Positions 26,613 to 36,692 are shown, counted from the stretch's first letter. The stretch is DNA of 64,000 nucleotides from Afipia birgiae 34632 (GCF_000308295.2 NZ_HG326654.1:764759-828758), one strand, 5' to 3'. Numbers and translations are program-made. Notes: generated by a model from the letters alone, not told the origin.

Positions 26613-27134
26613 TTAGTGATGGTGGCGATGCTGACGCTTCTTCTTGTAGGCGCGCTTGAAGGTGACGGGTTCAAGCTGGAGGCCGACGATGCCGCCGGTT
26701 ACGTTCATGCCGGTCTGGCCCTGCAGGCTGAGCGGCTGAAGCGCGAAGGAATTCTGCGAACCGCCCCACAGCAGGTTGCCGCCGCCGCCGAGGAAGAACG
26801 AGGCGTTGCCGCCCACACCGCCGTAGCTGCCGGCGAGATCGCCAGGGCCAACGCGCCGGGTTGGCGCATGCACGGCCCACGCAAGGCCGGTGTTCTCGGT
26901 GATGCCCAGATCGACGCCGAAGCGGCTGACATGCGCCAGGTAAGGCTCGGGACGGCGGCCTTCGCTGCGGAAGGCGCATTCGAGCGTGGTCGCGGATGTG
27001 ATCACCATGCCGACGTTCTGGCCGCCGCGGCATTCAAGCACGCCGACGCGCACGCCCTGCTGCTGTGCGTTCGCCGTGGCGACCGAGGCGACGAGTGCCG
27101 CGAACGCGACACCGAGGAGGGATGAAAGACGCAT
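26613..27134 (-). CDS. DUF992 secreted protein (copy 2)
   Basis: A 173-residue secreted paralogue of the gene at 25774. It has a signal peptide (MRLSSLLGVAFAALVASVATANA) and the same DUF992 core (VGVLECRGGQNVGMVITSA, CAFRSEGRRPEPYLAHVSRFGVDLGIT, GGSQNSFALQPLSLQGQTGM). Two differences stand out: a Gly-rich stretch FFLGGGGNLLWGG in the middle, and a basic tail FKRAYKKKRQHRHHH absent from copy 1. The His/Lys-rich tail might bind metal or membrane surfaces; this is only a guess. The two genes lie in the same direction 356 bases apart and arose by tandem duplication. Confidence 0.86.
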   Translation of the reverse strand: MRLSSLLGVAFAALVASVATANAQQQGVRVGVLECRGGQNVGMVITSATTLECAFRSEGRRPEPYLAHVSRFGVDLGITENTGLAWAVHAPTRRVGPGDLAGSYGGVGGNASFFLGGGGNLLWGGSQNSFALQPLSLQGQTGMNVTGGIVGLQLEPVTFKRAYKKKRQHRHHH

Positions 27135-27323
27135 GAATTAGAACTCCAGATTGCATGTTTTGGTTAGCGGCCGGACAAAAGGGAAGCGCCGTGTCAAAAA
27201 CATGGCGCTTCGCCCATTTGCTATCAAAATGTCGGCATAATTCGCAAAATGCCAGCATAATTCACAAGTGTTGCCTTATCGCAAATTACCGCAGAGCACC
27301 GGGTGCGTTTGCAGGCCGGACGA

Positions 27324-28016
27324 TCATGTCGTCGCGGCGGCGGCTTCCTCAATAAGCGCCGCAACCTCGCGCGGCATTGATGCGAGGGAGGCGTGGCTTG
27401 CCTTCAGGGTAATTATCTTCTTGGCTCCAAGCCGCGCGGACATCCATTCCTGATTTGCCGGGGCGATCATCCGGTCCTCACTGGATATCTGATACCAGGA
27501 AGGCTTCTTCTTCCATGCCGGCGCGGAGATTTCGTCCGCAAACGTACTGGCGAGGGGCGCCTTCTGGGTCACGCCCATGACCAGCCCTTCCTCCGGGGCC
27601 AGATCCTGACAAAAGCTTTCGTGATATTTGTCCGGCTTGACCCAGAGATAGCCATCACTGTCAGGCGCAAGATTGGCGGCGCCAGCCGGCGGATGCTTTG
27701 CGGTAATGCCACCCGGGCTTTCGCCGGCATCGGGAGCAAATGCCGCGATGTACACCAGACCAACCACATTCGGCTGGTTGCCTGCCTGCGTGATAACGGC
27801 GCCGCCATACGAGTGACCGACCAGCAGGACCGGCCCAGCCTGCTGCGCAATCATCTTTCGGGTCCGCTCGGCATCATCGGCCAGCGAGGTCAAAGGCATT
27901 TCAACGGCATGGAGAGACGTGTGACCGCGTCGCGCAAGTTCGACGATAACCTTGCTCCAGTGCGCGGCACCGCCCCAGAATCCATGCACCAGAATGATCG
28001 AAGGCTTGTCAGTCAT
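27324..28016 (-). CDS. Alpha/beta hydrolase (esterase-like)
   Basis: A 230-residue cytosolic alpha/beta hydrolase of the small salicylate-binding/methylesterase-like group. It starts SIILVHGFWGGAAHWSKVI, with the nucleophile elbow GHSYGG (Ser about 69). The family's acid residue is expected near the SSEDRMIAP segment and the catalytic His in ASHASL (about 211). Some relatives are annotated as plant-type esterases or hydroxynitrile lyases. The substrate is unknown. It is monocistronic on the minus strand, with intergenic sequence of about 115 bases before the aspartate aminotransferase gene. Confidence 0.88.
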   Translation of the reverse strand: MTDKPSIILVHGFWGGAAHWSKVIVELARRGHTSLHAVEMPLTSLADDAERTRKMIAQQAGPVLLVGHSYGGAVITQAGNQPNVVGLVYIAAFAPDAGESPGGITAKHPPAGAANLAPDSDGYLWVKPDKYHESFCQDLAPEEGLVMGVTQKAPLASTFADEISAPAWKKKPSWYQISSEDRMIAPANQEWMSARLGAKKIITLKASHASLASMPREVAALIEEAAAATT

Positions 28017-28131
28017 GACTGTCCTCCCGAGGTTTGGTCCTGGCCCCTTACCTCACGGTACATCGAAAGGCCCACCCTGTCGAAACAAGGTGGGCCGGAA
28101 GACACCGCCGCAAAGACTTGGCAGTTACCTA

Positions 28132-29343
<1,212 letters not shown>

Positions 29344-29545
29344 CTAAGGATGCTGATGGTCGCGAAGGCCCGGATTCGCGGATTTTTGCGGGCGGGGCAC
29401 CCTAAAACGGGCGACGCTGCATCGCAAGAAACTTTGCCGGAAACACACGAAATTGGTTGAGGGACTAAGGAAACCTTAAAGCGCCCCGCCTAGGGTCGGT
29501 GCGCTCAAAGCGAACCCTGCAACATTCGTAAATTCTGGCGAGAAA

Positions 29546-30775
29546 ATGAGCCATATCTGGCAAGATCTACGGACCGGAAGCTGGCTCACGCCAGGCCGTA
29601 TCCGCGGCTATGCCCTGCTGGTGCTCGCCATCTCGCTGGCCGGCCTGATCGGCCTGCTTGCGACCTCAAGCCACTTGATCGACCGCAACGGCAAACCGAT
29701 CGGGACAGACTTCTCGAACGTCTACGCTGCCGGTGCCCTGACGCTGTCTGGCAAAGCGCCCGACGCCTACGATCCGGAACTTCAGCATGCCGCCGAGATC
29801 GCGGTGTTCGAAGGCCGCGACGTACCATTCTTCGGCTGGCACTATCCGCCGTTCTTTCTGATGGTCGCCGCACTGCTCGCGCTGATGCCCTACGCGCTCG
29901 CGCTCGCATGCTGGCTCGCGGTCTCGCTCCCCGCTTTCATGGCGGCGGTCTATGCCATTGTGCCACGGCGCGAGACGCTGTTGGCGACGGCGGCGTTTCC
30001 CGCCGTATTCGTCAATGCCGGTCACGGCCAGAATGCGTTTTTCACCGCGGCCCTGCTCGGCGGATTCCTCACTCTGCTTGATCGTCGGCCTGTGCTGGCC
30101 GGGATATTGCTCGGCCTGCTGTCGTACAAGCCGCAATTCGGAATCCTGATTCCGCTCGTGCTGCTCGTGACCGGACGCTGGACCACGATCCTGAGCGCCA
30201 CCGCCACCGTGGCGGCGCTGATCGTCGCATCGACACTGCTGTTCGGCATGAGCGTCTGGCACGCCTTCGCCGAGTCCGCGACTTTCACGCGGACGGTGGT
30301 GCTGGAAGCCGGCGGCACCGGCTGGGAGAAAATCCAGTCGCTGTTCTCGGCGGTGCGGATGTGGGGTGGGAGCATCGATGTAGCCTATGCCGCGCAGGGC
30401 GCGCTGGCGCTGGCGCTCGCCGCCTCCATCGTCTGGCTATGGCGCTCGCAGGCCGCGTTCGAACTCAAGGCCGCGGCGCTCGCGGTCGCCAGTCTCCTCG
30501 TGACACCCTATGTGCTGGACTACGACATGGTGGTGCTGGGCATTGCCATCGCATTCCTCGTCCGTCACGGATTCGCACGCGGCTTTCATTCTTACGAAGT
30601 GTCGCTGCTGGCGCTGGCCTGGGCCGCGCCGTTCCTCACCCGCAGCATCGCGGGACTGAGCGGCATTCCGCTCGGCCTCATCGTCATGCTCGCGCTTTAC
30701 GCCATGACGCTGCGGCGCGCGGCGAGCGACCTCGGCATTCATGCAATCGGGAGCAGCCGCCTTGTCAAAGCTTGA
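29546..30775 (+). CDS. Polytopic membrane glycosyltransferase (GT87/DUF2029 family)
   Basis: A 409-residue inner-membrane protein with about ten hydrophobic helices. Its periplasmic loop carries the GTDFSNVYAAG motif near residue 52, with Asp as the probable catalytic acid/base of GT-C enzymes. The middle has NAGHGQNAFFTAALLGGFL, and the SYKPQFGILIPLVLL helix is typical of DUF2029 (GT87). GT87 enzymes use polyprenyl-phosphate sugars, such as mannose or arabinose carriers. It overlaps by 35 bases the following polyprenol-type GT2 gene, which could make that lipid-linked donor. The start has GGCGAGAAA upstream. Confidence 0.85.
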   Translation: MSHIWQDLRTGSWLTPGRIRGYALLVLAISLAGLIGLLATSSHLIDRNGKPIGTDFSNVYAAGALTLSGKAPDAYDPELQHAAEIAVFEGRDVPFFGWHYPPFFLMVAALLALMPYALALACWLAVSLPAFMAAVYAIVPRRETLLATAAFPAVFVNAGHGQNAFFTAALLGGFLTLLDRRPVLAGILLGLLSYKPQFGILIPLVLLVTGRWTTILSATATVAALIVASTLLFGMSVWHAFAESATFTRTVVLEAGGTGWEKIQSLFSAVRMWGGSIDVAYAAQGALALALAASIVWLWRSQAAFELKAAALAVASLLVTPYVLDYDMVVLGIAIAFLVRHGFARGFHSYEVSLLALAWAAPFLTRSIAGLSGIPLGLIVMLALYAMTLRRAASDLGIHAIGSSRLVKA

Positions 30776-31751
30776 CCGCGTCCGCGACGAAATCGATGAC
30801 CTGTTTCCGCACAGTGCGATGGTGCGCAATCGTTCCATCGCGGTGCTGCTGCCGTGTTACAACGAGGAAGCCGCGATCGGCACCGTGATCGACGGCTTCA
30901 AGCGCGCGCTGCCCGGCGCGCGGATCTACGTCTACGACAACAATTCCACCGACGGCACCTATGAGGCCGCCGTCGCAGCCGGCGCCATCGTCCGGCGTGA
31001 AATGCTTCAGGGCAAAGGCAACGTGGTCCGCCGCATGCTGGCCGACATCGATGCCGACATCTACATCCTCGCCGACGGCGATGCGACCTACGATCCGAGC
31101 GCCGCAGGCGCGCTGATCGAGGCGCTGGTGACGCGCAATCTCGACATGATGGTCGGCACCCGCAACGGCGGCGACGGCGCATTTCCGCGCGGACACCGTT
31201 TCGGCAACCACCTCTTCAACCGCATCCTCGCGCACATGTTCGGCGACGGATTCACCGATATTCTCTCGGGCTACCGCGTGCTGTCGCGGCGCTTCGCGAA
31301 ATCGTTTCCGGTCACGTCGAGCGGTTTCGAAATCGAGGCGGAGCTTTCGGTGCACGCGCTCGATCTCAAGATCGCCACCGGCGAGATGCCGCTGCCTTAT
31401 GCGACACGGCCTGAAGGATCGCAAAGCAAATTGCGGACGTATCGCGACGGCACCCGCATCCTGCTGACGCTGATCAAGCTCTACAAGGAGACGCGGCCGC
31501 TGCGCTTCTTCAGCGCGATCGGCGCGATGCTGCTGCTGATCTGTCTTGGTCTCGGTGCGCCGCTGATCGTCACCTATCTGGAGACTGGCCTCGTACCGCG
31601 TTTTCCGACCGCGATTCTCGCCGCCGCCATCGCGCAACTCGGCTTCCTCAGTTTCGCCATCGGCTTGGTGCTGGAAGCCATCGCGCAGGGCCGCCGCGAA
31701 GCGAAGCGCATGCGCTATCTCGATCTTGACGCAGTTGCGAACAAATCCTGA
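30741..31751 (+). CDS. Family 2 glycosyltransferase with C-terminal membrane helices
   Basis: A 336-residue protein with a cytosolic GT-A domain (about 30-240): IAVLLPCYNEEAAIG, the nucleotide-binding YVYDNNSTDGT, a metal-binding ADGDATYDP (D112/D114), and the acceptor region GYRVLSRRFAKSFP. Two membrane helices follow (about 252-275 and 285-315). The layout resembles dolichyl/polyprenyl-phosphate glycosyltransferases that make lipid-linked sugar donors. The first ATG overlaps the end of the GT87 gene by 35 bases. A TTG at 30762 has GGGAG about 9 bases upstream and may be the true start, so the two genes are translationally linked. Together they probably glycosylate an extracytoplasmic lipid, glycan or protein. 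Confidence 0.87.
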   Translation: MQSGAAALSKLDRVRDEIDDLFPHSAMVRNRSIAVLLPCYNEEAAIGTVIDGFKRALPGARIYVYDNNSTDGTYEAAVAAGAIVRREMLQGKGNVVRRMLADIDADIYILADGDATYDPSAAGALIEALVTRNLDMMVGTRNGGDGAFPRGHRFGNHLFNRILAHMFGDGFTDILSGYRVLSRRFAKSFPVTSSGFEIEAELSVHALDLKIATGEMPLPYATRPEGSQSKLRTYRDGTRILLTLIKLYKETRPLRFFSAIGAMLLLICLGLGAPLIVTYLETGLVPRFPTAILAAAIAQLGFLSFAIGLVLEAIAQGRREAKRMRYLDLDAVANKS

Positions 31752-31986
31752 CGATCACGGATTGCAGATCATTCCTTCACGCCGATTTGCGTGAAATTGA
31801 CGCGCGAGACCCCGTTCCGCAGCATAAAATCGTGGTCACGCGCATGGCTGTGAGCGATTTGACTTTTTCTAACGTGAAGGCCTTGCGGCACGCGGCCCGG
31901 AACCTCATTGTACATCGGCCGAGGGTCGGGCCGGACAGCACTCCGCTCGCGCCGCTGGTCACAGACGGTATTTTTCGAAGGCCCGC

Positions 31987-32658
31987 ATGTATAAACTTTA
32001 CTCGATGCAACGTTCCGGCAACAGCTACAAGGTCCGCCTTGCGCTGTCGCTGTTGAACGCGCCCTACAAGGCGATCGAGGTCGACATTCTGCGCGGCGAA
32101 AGCCGCACACCGGAATTTCTTGCGCGCAATCCCTCAGGACAGGTGCCGCTGCTCGAAGTCGCCGACGGCCGTTACCTTGCGGAGTCCAACGCGATCCTCT
32201 GGTACGTCGCCATCGGCACGTCGCTCGCGCCGGAAGATCGCATCGATCGCGCGCAGGCGCTGCAATGGATGTTCTTCGAACAGCATGCGCTGGAGCCGAG
32301 CGTCGGCGCCGCGTATTTCTGGCTGGTGCTGGTGCGCGGCGGCCGCGACCTGCAGACCCATTCGCTGGAAGACTGGATGGAGCGGGGCTACGCCGCGCTG
32401 CGGGTGATGGAAAATCACCTCAAGACCCACGACTATTTCGCGGCGGGTCATCTCACCGTCGCGGACATCGCGATGTACGGTTACACCCACGTCGCCAACC
32501 AGTGCGACTTCGACCTCTCCGGCTATCCGTCGGTGCGCGCCTGGCTGAAGCGGATTGAACAAGAGCCGCGCTTCGTCTCGATGGCGTGGAAACCCGCCGA
32601 GGTGGCGGCCCCCGAAACCGCTCCGGGGACCGAGACCGGCCTGAGGGCCGAGGCCTGA
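31987..32658 (+). CDS. Glutathione S-transferase family protein
   Basis: A 223-residue GST. The N-terminal thioredoxin-like domain runs MYKLYSMQRSGNSYKVRLALSL, with ESRTPEFLARNPSGQVPLLEV (cis-Pro in GQVP) and AESNAILWYVA. The helical C-terminal domain has the capping motif HLTVADIAMYGYTHVANQCDFDLSGYPSV. A Pro/Glu/Thr-rich tail (about the last 20 residues) is low complexity and probably disordered. Its closest relative in this window is the GST at 10013. The start has AAGGCC upstream. The 235 bases before it hold no recognised gene. Confidence 0.9.
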   Translation: MYKLYSMQRSGNSYKVRLALSLLNAPYKAIEVDILRGESRTPEFLARNPSGQVPLLEVADGRYLAESNAILWYVAIGTSLAPEDRIDRAQALQWMFFEQHALEPSVGAAYFWLVLVRGGRDLQTHSLEDWMERGYAALRVMENHLKTHDYFAAGHLTVADIAMYGYTHVANQCDFDLSGYPSVRAWLKRIEQEPRFVSMAWKPAEVAAPETAPGTETGLRAEA

Positions 32659-32819
32659 AGCGCGCCGGTTCCAGCCGGGATATCGGGCATAACCCGCTGA
32701 TTTTGCTCACGTCGCCTCGCTTCCGCCACGTTTAGCGCCCCCGCGCCGCAATATTGACAGCGATTCCTGAGAAATTCCGGTCAGCGGTGATTCGCCGCCC
32801 GATTTGAGGATTCACGACC

Positions 32820-32999
32820 ATGATCCGGTCGCCGGTTTCAGGAATTGGTTTCGGACTGCGATCCGCGCGTATTGCATCGGCCCGATTGTCGAACGCCCTC
32901 GCCGCGTCGCTCGCGGTGGCGTCGCTGTCGGTATGCCTGCTCGTCACTGTCACGGCGCTGTCGATCAAGGTCGTGGCCGCCATGCCGATTGCCGGCTGA
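32820..32999 (+). CDS. Small single-helix membrane protein
   Basis: A 59-residue protein. It starts MIRSPVSGIGFGLRSARIASARL, basic on the cytosolic side, and carries one hydrophobic segment (ALAASLAVASLSVCLLVTVTALS) before a short KVVAAMPIAG end. The ATG has GAGGA 9 bases upstream, which supports a real gene. Similar short basic membrane proteins are common in Bradyrhizobium-type genomes without a known role. It precedes another small secreted or membrane protein gene (33070) by 70 bases on the same strand. Confidence 0.55.
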   Translation: MIRSPVSGIGFGLRSARIASARLSNALAASLAVASLSVCLLVTVTALSIKVVAAMPIAG

Positions 33000-33069
33000 G
33001 GCCACTTACTCCCTGCGCACCAAAATGACCCCGCGGCCTCGCTTTGACGTGCGCGGTGGAGAGACACGG

Positions 33070-33222
33070 ATGAAAACACCGCTTGTCGTGGTTTCAGCGA
33101 CTCTGACGCTGGCGATCGTCCTCCTTGCAGGATTTCTGATCGCGACGCAGGCGCTTGGCCAAAGCCCGGCGCAGCCGCTGGACTGCGTCGCGACGCGACT
33201 CACGACCATTTGTGGAAAATGA
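33070..33222 (+). CDS. Small exported protein with two cysteines
   Basis: A 50-residue protein with an N-terminal hydrophobic segment (TPLVVVSATLTLAIVLLAGFLIATQA, probably a signal peptide with cleavage near ALGQ) and a short mature part ending PLDCVATRLTTICGK. The two Cys could form a disulfide. GGAGA lies about 8 bases upstream of the ATG. Its last 23 bases overlap the 3' end of the DUF486 gene on the other strand, an unusual convergent overlap. Confidence 0.55.
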   Translation: MKTPLVVVSATLTLAIVLLAGFLIATQALGQSPAQPLDCVATRLTTICGK

Positions 33223-33556
33223 AAAACGCGCCGGCGGCGATGAACGCGAAGCCGAGGGCGTGATTCCAGCCCAGCGGCTCCTTCAGGTACAGCACCGAGA
33301 AACCAGCGAACACCACCAGCGTGATGACTTCCTGCATGGTCTTGAGCTGCGCCGCCGAATAGACCGCGCTGCCCCAGCGGTTGGCCGGCACGGCGATGCA
33401 GTATTCGAAGAAGGCGATGCCCCAGCTCACCATGATGACCAGCGGCAGCGAGTGTTCCTTGTATTTCAGATGCCCGTACCAGGCGAAGGTCATGAAGACA
33501 TTGGACACGAGGAGCAGCAGGAACGGCTGAAGCCCGGGAGAGATGGCAATGGGCAT
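33200..33556 (-). CDS. DUF486 small membrane protein (DMT-like)
   Basis: A 118-residue inner-membrane protein with four predicted helices: FLLLLVSNVFMTFAWYGHL, LVIMVSWGIAFFEYCIAVP, VITLVVFAGFSVLYL and ALGFAFIAAGAFFIF. The conserved YCIAVPANRWGS and the EPLGWNHALGF loop are hallmarks of DUF486, a four-helix group related to small multidrug transporters; the function is not proved. The ATG at 33556 fits this family length of about 115; the longer open frame begins inside unrelated sequence. It converges on and overlaps by 23 bases the small exported gene at 33070. Confidence 0.82.
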   Translation of the reverse strand: MPIAISPGLQPFLLLLVSNVFMTFAWYGHLKYKEHSLPLVIMVSWGIAFFEYCIAVPANRWGSAVYSAAQLKTMQEVITLVVFAGFSVLYLKEPLGWNHALGFAFIAAGAFFIFHKWS

Positions 33557-33907
33557 GGAGATCCTTTCGAGAGGGAAGGCAATTTGGCGGATTCTGGATC
33601 GGGACTTTGAGGGCAACAGGAGACGGCTGAAGTTTGCGATGAATCCCAGCGGCGCAACCAATCCGATGTCATCCCGGCGAAAGCGGGACGGCGCAAGAAT
33701 TCTCATTCGGCATATCATCGCAGATTGAGGCGCCCTGTGGACAATTTGCCCTGTCATGGCCCTGTAATACTCAACCTCTAGCCTGACGACGGCGCGCGAT
33801 CCCGCCCCCGTCATCGATCGCGCGTTTCGGCGGCCCCCGGCCGCGTAAATCCCCTCTGCGCTGCATCCGGCCGGGGCCGCATTTTTTCGGGAGAGTCAGC
33901 GGGAGAT

Positions 33908-34288
33908 TCATGCCGCGACGTGACGGTAAACAAGCCAGCCCGCAAGCACAGCAGACGCAATCCAGACACAAACGATTGCAAATGCAGCGATGCGGCTCAC
34001 TGGGCGATCCTGCTGCGCCAGCGCCAACGCGCGATGTTCGGCCATGATCGATGGCGGGATCAGCTTCAGAACCAGCACGATTCCCAGCGGCACAAGAATG
34101 ATGTCGTCCAGATAACCGAGGATCGGAATGAAATCGGGAATGAGATCAATCGGAGAAAGAGCATATCCCGCCACCGCCACGGCCAATGCTTTCGCGTACC
34201 ACGGCACGCGCGGATCGCGGCTGGCGAGGTAGACCGCATGAACATCGCGCTTGAGAGCACGCGCCCAATCTCTCAGCTTTCCACTCAT
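33908..34288 (-). CDS. YkvA-family (DUF1232) membrane protein
   Basis: A 126-residue membrane protein. It starts with an amphipathic N-terminus (LRDWARALKRDVHAVYLASRDPRVPWYAK) followed by the DUF1232 signature LAVAVAGYALSPIDLIPDFIPILGYLDDIILVPLGI in the first membrane region. A second helix lies at the C-terminus (IAAFAIVCVWIASAVLAGWLVY). The function of YkvA proteins is unknown. It is divergent from the acyltransferase gene at 34390. Confidence 0.88.
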   Translation of the reverse strand: MSGKLRDWARALKRDVHAVYLASRDPRVPWYAKALAVAVAGYALSPIDLIPDFIPILGYLDDIILVPLGIVLVLKLIPPSIMAEHRALALAQQDRPVSRIAAFAIVCVWIASAVLAGWLVYRHVAA

Positions 34289-34389
34289 GCCTCGACCTTA
34301 CCCGCTTTTGCCAGCCGCGCACGACCCGCTATAATCGGTCTGCAGGTTCCCCGCAGCCGCGCGCTTTTTCACTCTCACGACACGTCATC

Positions 34390-35235
34390 ATGATCCGCTG
34401 TATCTACGTGACCATCGTCATGGTCTTTATCGCCCTGCTGCTGTTGCCGTTTCAAGCCGCTGGCATTCTGTTCAATTCCCGACTCCAGCGTATCGTGCCG
34501 AACCTGTTTCATCGCGCCGCCTGCGCCGTGATCGGCATCCGGATTACGCAAATCGGCGAACGCACCCGCGAAAGTCCGGCGCTGATCCTGTCCAACCATG
34601 CATCCTGGCTCGACATCATCGTGCTTGGCGCGATCGCGCCGGTGGTGTTTGTCGCCAAGTCCGAGGTCGCGGACTGGCCGCTGTTCGGCCAATTGGCGAA
34701 ACTGCAGCGCACGGTGTTCGTCGAGCGCGAGCGCCGCCACAAGACCGGCGACGCGGCCCGCGCGATGGGCGACCGCTTGCTCGGCGGCGACGCCGTCGTG
34801 CTGTTTCCCGAAGGCACCTCGAGCGACGGCATCCGCATCCTGCCGTTTCGCTCCGCGCTGATCGGTTCGGTGCATCACGCCATCGGCGATTCCACCCATC
34901 ATGAACGCGTCACCGTGCAGCCGGTGTCGCTGGCCTATGTGCGTTATGGCGGCGTTCCGGTCGGCCGCGCGCTCCGCGACAAGGTGGCGTGGTACGGCGA
35001 CGTCGATCTGATCCCGCACCTGCTCGGCGTGTTCTCGTCGGGCGCCGTCGACGTCACGGTGAGTTGGGGCGAGCCCATCGGCTACGGCATGACCGCGAAC
35101 CGCAAGGAGATCGCGCGGGACGCCGAAAACGCCGTGCGGCGCATGACGGCGCGCGCTTTGCGCTCGCCTGCGGCGCGGCCGTCAGGTACGCATGAGGCGG
35201 CGGCATCGGCCGTTCCCGCATTCGACCAAACCTGA
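34390..35235 (+). CDS. Lysophospholipid acyltransferase-like (PlsC family)
   Basis: A 281-residue membrane-associated acyltransferase. It has one N-terminal helix (VTIVMVFIALLLLPFQAAGIL) and the PlsC domain with catalytic NHASWLD (His 70, Asp 75; HX4D), KSEVADWPLFGQLAKLQRTVFV and FPEGTSSDG (about 139-147). It transfers an acyl chain to a lysophospholipid or ornithine-lipid precursor. Relatives annotated OlsA, PlsC or NlpC-like all share these motifs, so the substrate is not settled. The C-terminus is Ala/Pro-rich and probably disordered. The aldo/keto reductase gene follows after 11 bases, and the two look co-transcribed. Confidence 0.87.
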   Translation: MIRCIYVTIVMVFIALLLLPFQAAGILFNSRLQRIVPNLFHRAACAVIGIRITQIGERTRESPALILSNHASWLDIIVLGAIAPVVFVAKSEVADWPLFGQLAKLQRTVFVERERRHKTGDAARAMGDRLLGGDAVVLFPEGTSSDGIRILPFRSALIGSVHHAIGDSTHHERVTVQPVSLAYVRYGGVPVGRALRDKVAWYGDVDLIPHLLGVFSSGAVDVTVSWGEPIGYGMTANRKEIARDAENAVRRMTARALRSPAARPSGTHEAAASAVPAFDQT

Positions 35236-35246
35236 CAGGAAAGATC

Positions 35247-36188
35247 ATGGAAATCAGAAATCTGGGGAGCTCCGGCCTTCGTGTGTCCGCCGTCGGCATC
35301 GGCTGCAACAACTTCGGCCAGCGCAGCGATCTCGAAACCTCGCGCAAGATCATTCACAAGGCCATCGATCTCGGTATCACACTGTTCGACACCGCCGACA
35401 TCTATGCCGGGCGCGGCGGCTCGGAAACCGTTCTCGGGCAGGTGCTCGGCGACCGCCGCAAGGACATCGTGCTCGCGACGAAATATTCCAAGGCGATGAG
35501 CGATGACGGCACCAAGCAGGGTGCATCGCGCCGCTACATCATGAATGCGGTGGAAGACAGCCTGCGCCGGCTGAAGACCGACTACATCGATCTCTACCAG
35601 CAGCACGATTTCGATCCGCTGACGCCGATCGAGGAAACGCTGCGTGCGCTGGAAGACCTCATCACCCAGGGCAAGGTGCGCTACATCGGCTGCTCGAATT
35701 TTCCGGCATGGCGCATCGCCGAAGCGCAATTCACCGCGCGCGGCATCAACACCCATGCCTTCGTGTCGTGCCAGGACGAATACAGCCTGATCGTGCGCGG
35801 TATCGAAACGGATCTGCTGCCGGCCGCGCAGGCCTACAATCTCGGACTGTTGCCGTTCTTTCCGCTGGCCAGCAGCCTGCTGACCGGAAAATACAGGCGC
35901 GGCGAGAAACCATCCGCCGACTCACGCTTCGGCAAGGTAGCGTCTCTCGGCGAGCGCTACATGACGGACAAAAACTTCGACATCGTGGCGAAGCTTCAGG
36001 ACTTTGCCAACGCGCATGGCAAGACGATGATCGAACTGGCGTTCTCATGGCTGGCTGCGCGGCCGCAGGTCTCAAGCGTGATCGCCGGCGCATCCAGCGC
36101 CGAACAGATCGAGCAGAACGCCAAGGCCATCAACTGGAAGCTGACGGCGGACGAGATGGCGCAGATCGACGCCATCACCAAGGGCTGA
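35247..36188 (+). CDS. Aldo/keto reductase
   Basis: A 313-residue NADPH-dependent (alpha/beta)8 barrel. The catalytic tetrad is readable: Asp in LFDTADIY (about 48), Tyr 53, Lys in VLATKYS (about 79) and His in LYQQHDFDPLTPIEETL. The C-terminal cofactor loop reads VSSVIAGASSAEQIEQNAKAINWKLTADE. Members reduce aldehydes or ketones; the physiological substrate is unknown. It starts 11 bases after the acyltransferase stop. A copy of its last 39 codons, decayed, lies at 36813-36929. Confidence 0.93.
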   Translation: MEIRNLGSSGLRVSAVGIGCNNFGQRSDLETSRKIIHKAIDLGITLFDTADIYAGRGGSETVLGQVLGDRRKDIVLATKYSKAMSDDGTKQGASRRYIMNAVEDSLRRLKTDYIDLYQQHDFDPLTPIEETLRALEDLITQGKVRYIGCSNFPAWRIAEAQFTARGINTHAFVSCQDEYSLIVRGIETDLLPAAQAYNLGLLPFFPLASSLLTGKYRRGEKPSADSRFGKVASLGERYMTDKNFDIVAKLQDFANAHGKTMIELAFSWLAARPQVSSVIAGASSAEQIEQNAKAINWKLTADEMAQIDAITKG

Positions 36189-36392
36189 CGTCATCGTCGT
36201 CCGCCGCAAGCGGGGCAACCCGGCAATGAAATCATAGGGTTGCGATGCCAGAACGGACCATTGTCCGGGATCGCATCAGCCCCGCGGCTCATCGCCAGCA
36301 CTGGCCCACCTTTCCGAAATTCACTTGGTGCAAGGGAGCAGGTAACTCTAGACTATCCAGGTTAGCTCGCTTCATCTCCGGGAGTTCGCAAA

Positions 36393-36692
36393 ATGAGGTT
36401 ATGGATTGGCGTGACAGCTCTGGCGGCAGCTTTCCTTGGCGCTCCTTTTCTCGTGGAACGTGCCTCTGCAACACCGGTGGAAGCATCACATCGTTACGAT
36501 GCGCATTTGGGTGCGGACCGGGTAACCGATATCAGCGCGCGTCATCGCTATCGCCACCATTCATATTATCATCGTCACGGCTATGCGCGGCGTTATCGCG
36601 CTGCACTTCCGTATGACGGCTATCGTCCCTATTACCCTCAACCATATTGCGACCGGACCTATTCGCTGCCGTTCTTCGGCCGAGGTTGGTAG
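36393..36692 (+). CDS. Secreted His/Tyr/Arg-rich small protein
   Basis: A 99-residue protein with a signal peptide (MRLWIGVTALAAAFLGAPFLVERASA) and a mature part that is very rich in His, Tyr and Arg: ARHRYRHHSYYHRHGYARRYRAALPYDGYRPYYPQPYC, then RTYSLPFFGRGW. Such compositions occur in small envelope proteins of Hyphomicrobiales, often with an RHY/GY repeat that may bind metal or polyanions. No enzymatic motif is present. A suitable SD lies upstream (CTCCGGGAGTTCGCAAAATG: GGGAG). It lies just upstream of the gene-fragment cluster at 36.7 kb. Confidence 0.65.
   Translation: MRLWIGVTALAAAFLGAPFLVERASATPVEASHRYDAHLGADRVTDISARHRYRHHSYYHRHGYARRYRAALPYDGYRPYYPQPYCDRTYSLPFFGRGW

Noticed and set aside
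36393-36616. Second reading frame over the His/Tyr-rich gene (36245-36616)
   Set aside because: The 36393 frame has a clear signal peptide and ribosome site; the other frame is a Ser/Arg-rich shadow.
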